From CAIVAT01 sp037131145 (GTDB lineage Bacteria; Bacteroidota; Bacteroidia; Bacteroidales; FEN-979), in assembly GCA_037131145.1 (NCBI GenBank), contig JBAXRP010000078.1, positions 1 through 17,285 of the forward strand: a stretch of DNA of 17,285 nt, read 5' to 3'. The translations under genes were made by a program, and so were the position numbers. Of the stretch, positions 1 to 8,178 are shown in pieces (the first letter of the stretch is position 1; each line of letters starts with the position of its first letter). The notes beneath the pieces are model-generated. The model worked only from the letters and a program-made list of their open reading frames with translations, ran no database searches and had not been told where the DNA came from.

Positions 1-459
<459 letters not shown>

Positions 460-1141
460 TGGAGCAATGGCGATACTGCTGCGAATATCAGCGGCATTGC
501 GCCCGGTAATTTCATGGTGACAGTGACTGATGCAAATGAGTGTACACAAACCGGAAACTGGGCTGTGGGGCATACATTGGCTGTTTGCGCCAACATTTCC
601 GTTGCAGATAATGTAATCACAACGGTTTGCTACAATGCAACCAATAATATCACTGTTGCGGGCGGCAGTGGCGATTTTATTGTCAGCCCCAACGGCGACG
701 CCACCTTCATTGCCGGTGTGAGCATCAACTTCCTGCCAGGCACAACGGTTCAGCCGGGAGGGAAAATGCATGGCTATATATCAACCGGAACTTACTGTGG
801 CGGCAAAGCGGCAACTATTGCAGATGCCGCTACAGGACAGGATGAGCGTCCCGCAAGCGCAGAATTTTCATCCTTCACTCTTTTTCCAAACCCGACCACC
901 GGCAATTTTGTCCTTGTTCAGAAAGGCGACAATCTTTACGGCGATTTAAATGTTGAAATTTACAATATGCGGGGCGAGAAGGTTTTGAAAGCCGGGATGA
1001 TCGGTGAAAAGAGGCATGAATTTAGCATGCCAGGACTTCCGGAAGGACTTTATTTCGTTAAAATAGTTGCTGATGATCATGCGGAAACAATAAAACTTGT
1101 AAAAACACGGTAAAATTGTTCAAAAACCCGGAGAATCCGGT

Positions 1142-1178
1142 AAAAAGGCTGTCTCAAACTTATGAGGCAGCCTTTTTT
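1142..1178 (+). terminator. Intrinsic terminator, possibly bidirectional
   Basis: A 10-bp stem, GGCTGTCTCA (1147-1156) with TGAGGCAGCC (1163-1172), has one G-U pair and a 6-nt loop. It is preceded by AAAAA and followed by TTTTTT. It follows the T9SS fragment by 33 nt. The A-tract on the left would allow termination on the minus strand too, serving the DUF5777 operon, though that gene ends about 370 nt away. Stems starting GGCTGTCTCA also occur at the ends of some insertion sequences, so an IS-end relic is a weaker alternative. Confidence 0.8.
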
Positions 1179-1543
1179 GTTGTCAGGAGGAAATAGGTAA
1201 CGCGTTCAATTTTTTTGATTTTAAAAGATATGCATCTTTGTGGCAATTCAAGTTGCTGATATACCGGGTTCTTAGCCAAATTTTGATTTTTCTAACCGCT
1301 TTTCGGAGTGGACTCAGCCTTGGAAAAGGAACAGAATGTTTATAGAAAACGAATTGCGAAACAGTTTTAATTTCCTTAAACGAAATGTTAGAAACGATTC
1401 CGGGTTGCTCATTACAATTAACCATCCGCGGATGAAAAAAACAGGATGATGTCTTGAATAACGCAACGCGGGAAAACAACCGGATAATCACAAATTTAGC
1501 ATCCTTGCCGTGACTAATATTTTTTGGACATTAATCGAAATTT
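1179..1543. other. Non-coding region between convergent genes
   Basis: The region contains one copy of the dispersed ~76-nt repeat (1241-1316). A 102-codon minus-strand open frame crosses the repeat but has no family resemblance and is rejected. No clear terminator was seen for the operon ending at 1544, and nothing else was recognised here. Confidence 0.6.
1241..1316 (+). repeat. Dispersed intergenic repeat, copy A (long)
   Basis: This copy aligns with 7976-8050. The first ~50 nt (TGGCAATTCAAGTTG through the block AGCCAAATTTTGATTTTT) are nearly identical, with two substitutions and one indel. The 3' half is more diverged but keeps CTTTTCGGA and the closing CTCA. The 18-nt 3' core CTTTTCGGAGTGGACTCA (1299-1316) is found exactly, inverted, at 11179-11196, and its last 14 nt at 4517-4530. 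The copy lies between two convergent genes, as copy B does. Confidence 0.85.
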
Positions 1544-2437
1544 TTACCGGAACTGTTTGGGTTTTATCACAGTAAATACTCTGGAGATGTTGAATCCGAG
1601 GAAGATATTTCCATCAAACCAGTTTCCGGTAGTTTCGGAGATGATGCTCTGCATGTTTTCTCCCATGGAATTGGTTAGAAAAATCTGGAAAACATGTCCA
1701 CCGGTTTCAATATCAACACCTGTAGAGAAAGAGCTATATGCAGGTCTCGAGGCAATCTGATGAGGAAAAAGGTAATAATATTCAGCATTTACCGAAACAC
1801 GCGGGCTGATTTTGAAACGACCGCCGCCGCCAAGCGAGAAAATATTATTATGGTCATAAGCGGTGGGAACAAGGTTGATGTGAATAAACGTTGGAGCCAA
1901 CTGGAACGAAAACCGTTCTCCAAATTTCCTTGCCACAATTGCCTGAAAGGCAAACGACATGCGTGAGGAGAAGTAATTCTTTCGCACGGGATCGGTCCAT
2001 TTCGTGGTATAGATGGCAGTTCCGGCAAAAAGAGTTAGAGTAAGCGGCATTCTCCTTGCTCCTGTACTTTGCCTAAGCGCTTTAACTTTCAGGAAACCGT
2101 CCCATGTATTCCGGAGTGTATTTAAGCCAACTCCAAGTCCCAGCCATTTTGTAACTCCATACTCAATTCCCAGCCGGATGGTTGCCTGTTTCAGACCGAA
2201 AAGCTCCTCATAGCCGGAATTGATGGCGCCGAAATGATGGGTAATCAGAAAAAGCAGGTCGCCCTGCGCGGGATTTTCCGATGACTGACCTATTACTACT
2301 TTGGTGGTTTTAAAAGTAGCGGAAATATAGTCTATCCGGGGCTTTTCATCCTGGTTTATGAGGTTCATCAGGTCGTCCTGGGCAAAGAGAGAACCGAAAC
2401 AAAAAAGAGATAACAAAAGTGGAAGTATGGCGCGCAT
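1544..2437 (-). CDS. DUF5777 family beta-barrel outer-membrane protein
   Basis: A 297-residue protein with a signal peptide (MRAILPLLLSLFCFGSLFA, then QDD). It shows the pattern of the Bacteroidota DUF5777 barrel family: ISATFKTTKVVIGQSSENPA, FLITHHFG, LGIEYGVTKWLGLGVG, RQSTGARRMPLTLTLF, ARKFGERFSFQLAP, GGGGRFKISPRVSVNAEYYY, FDIETGGHVFQ-like VDIETGGHVFQ, and a terminal GFNISRVF. Alternating hydrophobic strands and a near-terminal aromatic fit an outer-membrane barrel. The start was placed at 2437 because the signal peptide begins there; the frame is open to 2494 but that would overlap the upstream gene. It is the last gene of an operon with two cytochrome-like lipoproteins, 10 nt after the previous stop. 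Members of this family often occur beside haem or redox lipoproteins, but no transport activity is established for them. Confidence 0.85.
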   Translation of the reverse strand: MRAILPLLLSLFCFGSLFAQDDLMNLINQDEKPRIDYISATFKTTKVVIGQSSENPAQGDLLFLITHHFGAINSGYEELFGLKQATIRLGIEYGVTKWLGLGVGLNTLRNTWDGFLKVKALRQSTGARRMPLTLTLFAGTAIYTTKWTDPVRKNYFSSRMSFAFQAIVARKFGERFSFQLAPTFIHINLVPTAYDHNNIFSLGGGGRFKISPRVSVNAEYYYLFPHQIASRPAYSSFSTGVDIETGGHVFQIFLTNSMGENMQSIISETTGNWFDGNIFLGFNISRVFTVIKPKQFR

Positions 2438-2447
2438 AATAGTTCTT

Positions 2448-2825
2448 TTAATTGTTGGGAGCTCCGGCATTGATCCAGTGTTTAATTTTTCCAAGATCGC
2501 ACGAAGATAATTGAGCGGCGTTTTTGGGCATCGGCTTTAAAGGCGATATATGATTAACAGCAGCCCAAAGACTGTCATTGCCGCTTTTTGCAAGTGAACT
2601 CAGCCTGCTATAATTATCTGTGACAACATTGCCGTTTGGGGCTAAAGTTGAATGGCAAACATTACAATTGGCGGTCATAATCAGCGAGATAGTTTGAGAA
2701 TAGGTTACATTGGAACTATCGCAGGAAGCAAAAGGATAGAGATCGTACTCGTTGTCATTGTAACATCCTGGAAATATTATCAGCAGGATCAGGAATGAAG
2801 ACAGGGCGGTAAGAATTTTTTTCAT
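2448..2825 (-). CDS. Monoheme c-type cytochrome-like lipoprotein
   Basis: A 125-residue protein. Residues 1-21 are a lipoprotein signal ending in the lipobox FPGC, with Cys21 as the lipidated residue. One canonical haem c motif, CNVCH (residues 54-58), is present, and Met99 in PLKPMPKN is a plausible distal ligand. The C-terminal block CDLGKIKHWINAGAP is typical of cytochrome domains in Bacteroidota and Planctomycetes surface lipoproteins. It resembles the second half of the upstream diheme protein along its whole mature length (CDSSNVTYSQTI against CDSVNVTYTLTI; KHWINAGAP against QKWINTGTP), which suggests gene duplication. It is probably an envelope electron-transfer protein of unknown partner. 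It is the middle gene of the operon, 73 nt after the preceding gene and 10 nt before the DUF5777 gene. Confidence 0.85.
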   Translation of the reverse strand: MKKILTALSSFLILLIIFPGCYNDNEYDLYPFASCDSSNVTYSQTISLIMTANCNVCHSTLAPNGNVVTDNYSRLSSLAKSGNDSLWAAVNHISPLKPMPKNAAQLSSCDLGKIKHWINAGAPNN

Positions 2826-2898
2826 TTTTTATATCTTCCTCTTTATGATTTTTTTTGCTATGATTTTTTTATTGGATTCTTGTTCAAATTCTTCAGCG

Positions 2899-3585
2899 CT
2901 ATGGCGTGCCTGTATTGATCCATTTTTGAAATAGAGCGATTTCGCATGGGGAGAGTTTTTCGCCTCCTTTTGGCATTGCATAGAACGAGGCTTCCTGACG
3001 GATTGCTCCCATAAGTCGTCCGCTATTAGCGCATGACACTGCCTCATTGTATGTTTCGAGGCTTAATCCATTGGCAGGGTTTGAACCGCCATGACAACCA
3101 ACGCACCACCCCTGAAGGATGGGATTGATGGTAAGAGTATAGGTAACATTAACCGAATCACATCCTGTTGAATCACACCGGTTGTTGTATCCTCCCTGCT
3201 TTATCCACCAATATATGATGCTCTTTTTATCTAATGAAAAAGGATCTTTTGGCGGCATCCTGCCTTCGGAATTACTGAAAAGGAGAACGTACAACTTGCT
3301 CGATTGCGGATCAAAAGGGCGAACAAGCCGAGAGATGTCATTATAGTTATCAAGAACATGGTCTCCTTTGCGGGACGCCTGATCATGACAACCCGTTTTG
3401 GCGCATCCCGAAAGGATTACCGGTAACACAGAGTTATAGAAATAGATTGTATCGTGGGAACATTTGAACTCCGGTCCCGGTGGCGGTGGTTTTGGCGGTT
3501 CAACGGAAAGATCTGCATCATGGTGGCATGAAGCCATCATAAAGAAAAGACAGATCGGCAGGGCAAAGCGTGAGATAACTTTCAT
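2899..3585 (-). CDS. Diheme c-type cytochrome-like lipoprotein with one CX4CH site
   Basis: A 228-residue protein with lipoprotein signal MKVISRFALPICLFFMMASC (Cys20 lipidated) and a proline-rich linker (PPKPPPPGP, 30-38), followed by two cytochrome modules. Module 1 (about 42-135) has CAKTGCH (61-67), a CX4CH spacing instead of CXXCH, with Met110 in GRMPPKD. Module 2 (about 137-228) has canonical CVGCH (161-165), with Met204 in YAMPKGG and ends QKWINTGTP. CX4CH haem sites are known in multihaem proteins and the surrounding module is otherwise intact, so it probably still binds haem, but this is an inference. The start at 3585 is chosen for the signal peptide; an upstream extension to 3654 has no signal character. 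It is the first gene of a three-gene operon. Confidence 0.85.
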   Translation of the reverse strand: MKVISRFALPICLFFMMASCHHDADLSVEPPKPPPPGPEFKCSHDTIYFYNSVLPVILSGCAKTGCHDQASRKGDHVLDNYNDISRLVRPFDPQSSKLYVLLFSNSEGRMPPKDPFSLDKKSIIYWWIKQGGYNNRCDSTGCDSVNVTYTLTINPILQGWCVGCHGGSNPANGLSLETYNEAVSCANSGRLMGAIRQEASFYAMPKGGEKLSPCEIALFQKWINTGTP

Positions 3586-3895
3586 TGCGAGGATTTCATT
3601 GAATGTGTGGATCCGGCAACTGGCGGGAAATTCAAAGGAGCCTTTTCCAATCATAGTTTATGCAAAGCTAACAAAATAATTGACGGTTTGATTTTTTTAT
3701 ATCTGCCTTGATTTTCCAGATTTGAATTGGGTGAACATACTAAAATAAAAAAAAATTGAACGACTTAAAACGTTGCTGGCTGTGAATATATAGAATATTT
3801 CCATGAATTATTCAGGCTGAAATGTTGAAAAATAAATTTTTTGTTTTCATTTTATTATTACATACATTAGCCAACTGAAACCAAAATCAAAAAGA
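3586..3895. other. Divergent intergenic region
   Basis: About 310 nt of AT-rich DNA between the minus-strand cytochrome operon and the plus-strand AT-hook-like gene. It holds the candidate minus-strand -7 element (3663-3670). No TAnnTTTG match was found on the plus strand for the gene at 3896, and no recognisable gene or repeat was found. Confidence 0.6.
3663..3670 (-). promoter_or_regulatory. Candidate Bacteroidota -7 element for the cytochrome operon
   Basis: Read on the minus strand, 3670-3663 is TAGCTTTG, a full match to the Bacteroidota primary sigma -7 consensus TAnnTTTG. It lies about 78 nt upstream of the diheme lipoprotein start. No good TTG -33 box is seen at the expected distance, so support is partial. 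Confidence 0.4.
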
Positions 3896-4456
3896 ATGAG
3901 AACAATAAAGTTTTCCGAACACGAACTCAAATTTATGGTCAAACTGTATTCAGATCAACTTGCTGAAGCTTTAAACCGTGTTGAGCAAATAAAAGAGATT
4001 CTGAAAAAACTGGAAATACAAGAAATTGAATCCATTGAAGAGGTTGTGGAAGAAGAGCGCCCTATTATCAAAAAAAGAGGTCGCAAACCAAAGGAAAAAG
4101 AAGAAAAGAAATTTAATGGACATAAGAAACGAGGCAGAAAACCTAAGGTTGTTGTACCTGTAACCAATGACAACTTCTTTGATTCAGAAAGTGTTCCGGA
4201 GGTTGAACCTGTTATTGAATCCCTGCCCTTACCAGCGAAAAAGAAAGAAGAGAAAAAGGCAGGAAAGAAAAAGGCAGAAGAGAAAAAAGCAGAAAAGAAA
4301 AAAGCTCCTAAGAAATTCCGGCGACCAAAGGGAATGGTAGTACTTACAACGATGAGTAAGCCATTACCCAGGAAAGAACCAAAGGTGAAACCAACCAATG
4401 AACTACCTCCTGCCGGTGAAACCACTGTTGCTCTATCGGAGTCAACACAAGAATAA
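3896..4456 (+). CDS. Basic AT-hook-like DNA-binding protein
   Basis: A 186-residue protein. Residues 1-50 are an amphipathic, probably coiled-coil helix with a conserved-looking start (TIKFSEHELKFMVKLYSDQLAEAL). The octapeptide KKRGRKPK occurs twice, at 59-66 and 77-84; its RGRKP core resembles the GRP core of AT-hook minor-groove binding motifs. A spacer and then a Lys/Ala/Glu-rich tract (114-139, KKKEEKKAGKKKAEEKKAEKK) resemble histone H1-like tails. The end is proline- and threonine-rich. It is likely a nucleoid-associated or architectural DNA-binding protein that may dimerise through the N-terminal helix; this is inferred from composition and motifs, as the family is not recognised. It is a single gene with its own strong terminator. 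Confidence 0.65.
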   Translation: MRTIKFSEHELKFMVKLYSDQLAEALNRVEQIKEILKKLEIQEIESIEEVVEEERPIIKKRGRKPKEKEEKKFNGHKKRGRKPKVVVPVTNDNFFDSESVPEVEPVIESLPLPAKKKEEKKAGKKKAEEKKAEKKKAPKKFRRPKGMVVLTTMSKPLPRKEPKVKPTNELPPAGETTVALSESTQE

Positions 4457-4470
4457 TCGATCCATTTTGC

Positions 4471-4509
4471 AAAGAAAAAGCATATCCTGTTTGGGTATGC
4501 TTTTTCTTT
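4471..4509 (+). terminator. Strong intrinsic terminator
   Basis: A 17-bp stem, AAAGAAAAAGCATATCC (4471-4487) with GGGTATGCTTTTTCTTT (4493-4509), has one G-U pair and a 5-nt loop TGTTT. The run of T in the right arm provides the U-tract, and the A-rich left arm would also give a U-tract on the minus strand. It starts 14 nt after the AT-hook-like gene's stop and ends 40 nt before the next gene's start. Confidence 0.9.
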
Positions 4510-4516
4510 TTGAGAA

Positions 4517-4530
4517 TCGGAGTGGACTCA
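4517..4530 (+). repeat. Dispersed repeat, copy C (core only)
   Basis: TCGGAGTGGACTCA is identical to the end of copy A (1303-1316) and, inverted, to copy D (11179-11192). It lies between the terminator and the start of the 1133-residue secreted protein, 19 nt before its ATG. The 5' part of the long repeat is absent. Confidence 0.7.
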
Positions 4531-4549
4531 AAATTGAAATTTCAGAATC

Positions 4550-7500
4550 ATGAAAAATAGCTTCATTCCTGCTGTGATTTTATTTGCATTATTTGTCTCC
4601 GGCGCATATTCGCAGCCAATCCATACTATGTATAGGATAACCCCGTCGGGAAAAGGCAAAATCAACCTTATGGTTGACAATATCGGCTATTGGAACCGGA
4701 TGGTAAAGTTGGGCTATATTTTGCCGGATACCCAGTTTGCTTTTACGCCATCGCGGTTTAGCGCTATCATGCCGCAGAATTCCCCGGATATTCCAGTGAC
4801 CGGTGAAACCGATGTTACCCAGAGTGAAAATTCGGTTTTCATTGATCCCGAAGATGAAAATTTTATCCTTAATTCAAACAACTCAAGCAGTTGGATTTTG
4901 GGTTATGCCGAAACTCCTTACGGCGCCGACGCCTTGTTTTCACTGGATTCAGGACTGGATTGGCAAGGTTCCACCGATGGAGTTAATGGAACCAACAGCG
5001 GAGATCCATCAACCGCCATCGGATTGAATGGCTGGTGGTATGTTGGAAGAATCACCGCCGATTATGGGCAGGCTGTTTCATACAGCAAAAACCAGGGAAA
5101 AACCTGGACGCGCGTTAAAGTCGGTCAGGGTCCAACTGCCGGTTACGGACTTCTCGATAAAAACCATCTCTGGATTGACAATTCAAAAACAAGTCCTTTT
5201 AAAGGCAATCTTTATGACGCCTGGACAAACTTCATTCCCGGATCGCCGGATACCAATCAAATACAGATTGTACGTTCTTCAAACCAGGGGTTGACGTGGT
5301 CGTCGCCGAACAAGATAAGCGCTGCGGCATTAGCCGGTAAATTAAACCATGGCGTGAACATTTCCACAGCTCCTGATGGAGAGGTATATGTTGCATGGAG
5401 TATTTACGATACCTGGCCTTCTGATGAAACTGCCATCGGATTTACGAAATCTATTGACGGCGGCGTAATTTTCACACCGGCTACCCGGATTATCAGCAAC
5501 ATCAAAGGAATCCGCGCTTCGCTCACCGGCAAGAATATGCGGGTTCATTCATTTCCATCAATGGCTGTTGACAATAGTACGGGACCGAACAGGGGAACCA
5601 TTTATATTGTATGGCCGAATGTGGGATTTCCGGGGATCAATACCGGGAATGATATTGATATTTATCTTATCCGTTCTACCGATAACGGGGCTACATGGTC
5701 GTCTCCAATCAGGGTTAACCAGGATCCGCCGGGTTTGGGAAAACAACACTATTTTCCATGGATTACATGCGACCCCGTAACCGGCGGGCTGTGCGTGATT
5801 TACTACGACGACCGCAACCTTACCAGCTCCGAAGCTGCCACATTTGTCTCATATTCTTACGATGGCGGCATGACCTGGAGCGATATGCAGGTTAGCGATA
5901 ACAGCTTTACCCCGGAGCCTATTGCCGGTCTCGCATTCAGCTACTTTGGCGATTACTTAGGAATCCAGTCAAACAACATGAAAGTTTACCCTGTGTGGAC
6001 AGACAACCACGACGCCGGACGCGCTATGTCATACACCTCGCCTTTCGATCTCGGACCAAATCCCAACCAGCCCTGGGTGATGTACTATTCCGATTCGCTG
6101 GCAACGGTGAGTGGAACCGGTAACGTTACAATGAACAACGGCGATTCGCTCTGGCTTTCATTGGGACTTAAAAATATTGGCGATCAGCCTGCGATGGGAA
6201 TTACTGCAATAATTTCAAGCGCTTCACCGTATATCCTTATTACCGACAGCGTCGCTTCCTACGGTATTCTGGAACCTTCGCAAATAAAAGTTGTGCCTGA
6301 TGGTTTCACCTTCCGGGTTTCTGATACTATTCCCGATAACCTGATGGTTCGTTTCAATGTAAAGGTTACCGGTAGCGATTCTGTTTGGCACAGCCATTTT
6401 GCTATCGAATCTCATGCGCCCGGTCTGCATATAGCAGGCATGACCATAATTGACACACTTGGAGGTAATCGCAACGGTCGCATGGATCCGGGCGAAACAG
6501 TGAAAGTAACGGCGCTAAACGCCAACTACGGCGATTTTCCCTGTAATCAGGCAACAGGGCTTCTGGCAACTGTTTCCCCTTATCTTATATTGATTTCCGA
6601 TAGCGTTGATCTTGGCGACATTCTTCCGAGGCAAACAAAAGACGCTGTTTTTACAGTTGCCGTTAGTTCCGAAGCTCCGGTGGGCGCCGGGGTGGATTTG
6701 GTTTACAGGGCGCAGTCGGGATTATACCGCGAAACCCGATCCTTCAGGCAGATTATCGGCATGCTGGCAGAGGATTGGGAAACCAACACATTTACCAGAT
6801 TTCCCTGGCAACCGGGCGGCGCTAAGCCCTGGACGCTAACTCAACAGAATCCCTGGGAGGGAATTTACTGCGCGCGTTCGGGAACGATAGCCGATTATCA
6901 AAGCAGCCAGTTGTTCATCTCTTACACATCGGCGAACAGCGACACCATCTCTTTTTATGTACGCACTTCGAGTGAACAGGATTATGATTATCTGATGTTT
7001 TCGATTGACGCCGTATGGCAGGGACAGTGGTCGGGAGAAACGCCCTGGACAAGGGTTTCATTTCCAGTGAACGCCGGAACGCATATCTTCAAATGGATTT
7101 ACCTCAAAGATCTCTCTTACGCAACAGGCGAAGATGCTGCGTGGGTTGATTTCATTGCTCTTCCCGCGCCTGTTTTACCGGTGATTGACCCCGGAGCCAA
7201 CGACACAATCTGCGCAGGAAATACTGTGCAGCTTCACGCGACAGCTCAGCAGTGCGATTCAATTAAATGGGCAACCGCCGGCGATGGAGAGTTTGGCAAC
7301 GATTCCGCCCTTGTCACAACATATTTGCCAGGGATAGCCGATATAAATTCAAGCGCTGTCACTCTTTTGATGACCGGTTTCGCACAGTATGGCAGCGTTG
7401 CAAAACATAAATATGTGCGGATAAATCATTTGCCGCTGGCACAAATAACTGCGTTTCCCGGCGATACCGCCTGCGCCGGACAGGCAATCTTGCTGAAAGC

Positions 7501-7951
7501 CGATACATCCGGGTATCTTTCCCTGCTTTGGGCGCCGGGTAATTACAATTCTCCGGAGGCAGTTTATGATACTCTGAATGCCGGTGGGATGGGGAGTCAT
7601 TTAGTAATGCTGACAGTTACCGATCGTAATCAATGCCAGAACAGAGATTCGGTGAATATTACATTCAGGGATTGCACCGGTTTAGAGGAGTATGTTCAAC
7701 CCTCGGCAATGCTTTTTCCGAATCCTAATGATGGCAGGCTTCTCGTTCAGATTAACAATGGAAAAAACAGAGACATTTCTATTTCTGTTACTAATATCGC
7801 CGGCGACAGGATATTTAACGAGTCATTTTCCAAAATACCTGCCCGATGGACAAGAATGATTGATCTGTCGGATTTTCCTGATGGAATGTATATTCTTAAC
7901 CTGTCTGACTCTGATGGCGTTGGTTCATATAAATTTGAGATTAGGAGATAA
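4550..7951 (+). CDS. Large T9SS-secreted protein with sialidase-type Asp-box repeats
   Basis: A 1133-residue protein. Residues 1-22 form a signal peptide ending GAYSQ. Residues ~100-510 are a sialidase/BNR-like beta-propeller with Asp-box-like motifs: YSKNQGKTW (~178), RSSNQGLTW (~242), KSIDGG (~300), RSTDNGATW (~376) and YSYDGGMTW (~435). Next come CARDB/Ig-like domains (~520-735, with NIGDQPAMG and DPGETVKV), a jelly-roll region of the cleaved-adhesin or choice-of-anchor type (~740-872), and two PKD/Ig-like domains (~876-954 and ~960-1040, each with an I-C-A-G or A-C-A-G start). The last ~80 residues are a T9SS type A sorting domain (LFPNPNDGRL, LSDFPDGMYIL). It is exported and attached to the cell surface. 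Asp-boxes mark the fold, not the activity; the catalytic arginine triad of true sialidases was not traced, so a glycan-binding or structural role is possible. Confidence 0.85.
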   Translation: MKNSFIPAVILFALFVSGAYSQPIHTMYRITPSGKGKINLMVDNIGYWNRMVKLGYILPDTQFAFTPSRFSAIMPQNSPDIPVTGETDVTQSENSVFIDPEDENFILNSNNSSSWILGYAETPYGADALFSLDSGLDWQGSTDGVNGTNSGDPSTAIGLNGWWYVGRITADYGQAVSYSKNQGKTWTRVKVGQGPTAGYGLLDKNHLWIDNSKTSPFKGNLYDAWTNFIPGSPDTNQIQIVRSSNQGLTWSSPNKISAAALAGKLNHGVNISTAPDGEVYVAWSIYDTWPSDETAIGFTKSIDGGVIFTPATRIISNIKGIRASLTGKNMRVHSFPSMAVDNSTGPNRGTIYIVWPNVGFPGINTGNDIDIYLIRSTDNGATWSSPIRVNQDPPGLGKQHYFPWITCDPVTGGLCVIYYDDRNLTSSEAATFVSYSYDGGMTWSDMQVSDNSFTPEPIAGLAFSYFGDYLGIQSNNMKVYPVWTDNHDAGRAMSYTSPFDLGPNPNQPWVMYYSDSLATVSGTGNVTMNNGDSLWLSLGLKNIGDQPAMGITAIISSASPYILITDSVASYGILEPSQIKVVPDGFTFRVSDTIPDNLMVRFNVKVTGSDSVWHSHFAIESHAPGLHIAGMTIIDTLGGNRNGRMDPGETVKVTALNANYGDFPCNQATGLLATVSPYLILISDSVDLGDILPRQTKDAVFTVAVSSEAPVGAGVDLVYRAQSGLYRETRSFRQIIGMLAEDWETNTFTRFPWQPGGAKPWTLTQQNPWEGIYCARSGTIADYQSSQLFISYTSANSDTISFYVRTSSEQDYDYLMFSIDAVWQGQWSGETPWTRVSFPVNAGTHIFKWIYLKDLSYATGEDAAWVDFIALPAPVLPVIDPGANDTICAGNTVQLHATAQQCDSIKWATAGDGEFGNDSALVTTYLPGIADINSSAVTLLMTGFAQYGSVAKHKYVRINHLPLAQITAFPGDTACAGQAILLKADTSGYLSLLWAPGNYNSPEAVYDTLNAGGMGSHLVMLTVTDRNQCQNRDSVNITFRDCTGLEEYVQPSAMLFPNPNDGRLLVQINNGKNRDISISVTNIAGDRIFNESFSKIPARWTRMIDLSDFPDGMYILNLSDSDGVGSYKFEIRR

Positions 7952-7958
7952 TCGGAAG

Positions 7959-7978
7959 CCACGACCTTAAGGTCGTGG
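7959..7978. terminator. Perfect 20-nt palindrome after the secreted-protein gene
   Basis: CCACGACCTTAAGGTCGTGG is a perfect self-complement centred on TTAA, starting 8 nt after the stop codon at 7951. No U-tract follows, so it is not a standard intrinsic terminator. It could be a 3'-end stabilising hairpin, a protein-binding site or part of the adjacent repeat (copy B starts at 7976 inside its right edge). Copy A keeps only the final GTGG. Confidence 0.45.
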
Positions 7979-8050
7979 CAATTCAAGTTGATGATATACC
8001 GGGCTTTAGCCAAATTTTGATTTTTATCCCCACTTTTCGGATTGAGCTCA
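7976..8050 (+). repeat. Dispersed intergenic repeat, copy B (long)
   Basis: Second long copy, aligned with 1241-1316 as described for copy A. It is fused to the 20-nt palindrome at its 5' side, which copy A lacks. Its 3' core has decayed to CTTTTCGGATTGAGCTCA. It lies between convergent genes, in the same orientation as copy A. Confidence 0.85.
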
Positions 8051-8099
8051 AGGTTAAACGTTCAAGATCACAAGGGAACAACGGAAAATTTCTCTTTAC

Positions 8100-8169
8100 C
8101 TCTGTGGAACTATCTGTTGAGAAATTCAATTCACGGAGTTCTATGAAGAAGTGACTGATTTTCACGGAG
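8100..8169. repeat. Decayed short repeats (TTCACGGAG)
   Basis: TTCACGGAG occurs at 8130-8138 and 8161-8169, with a diverged inverted form CTCTGTGGAAC near 8100-8110. No gene is present. Sequences of this style often flank small mobile or accessory cassettes in Bacteroidota, but none remains here. Confidence 0.35.
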
Positions 8170-8178
8170 AAATCTTTA

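Noticed and set aside
1142..1178. Insertion-sequence end
   Set aside because: The stem with flanking A- and T-tracts right after a gene is explained by an intrinsic terminator; no second end or transposase is present.
1183..1491. Minus-strand open frame of 102 codons
   Set aside because: It runs across the dispersed repeat copy A, has no family resemblance and no start context; similar frames arise at copy B for the same reason.
2829..3047. Minus-strand open frame between the two cytochrome genes
   Set aside because: It overlaps the end of the diheme gene in another frame, and its peptide is a shifted reading of that gene.
3955..4425. Antisense open frame of 156 codons, rich in Phe and Ser
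   Set aside because: It mirrors the lysine-rich AT-hook-like gene (AAA/GAA codons give Phe and Ser on the other strand).
7983..8165. Minus-strand open frame of 60 codons over repeat copy B
   Set aside because: The peptide stretch resembling that of the frame at 1183-1491 (KIKIWL) is the translated repeat, not a conserved protein.
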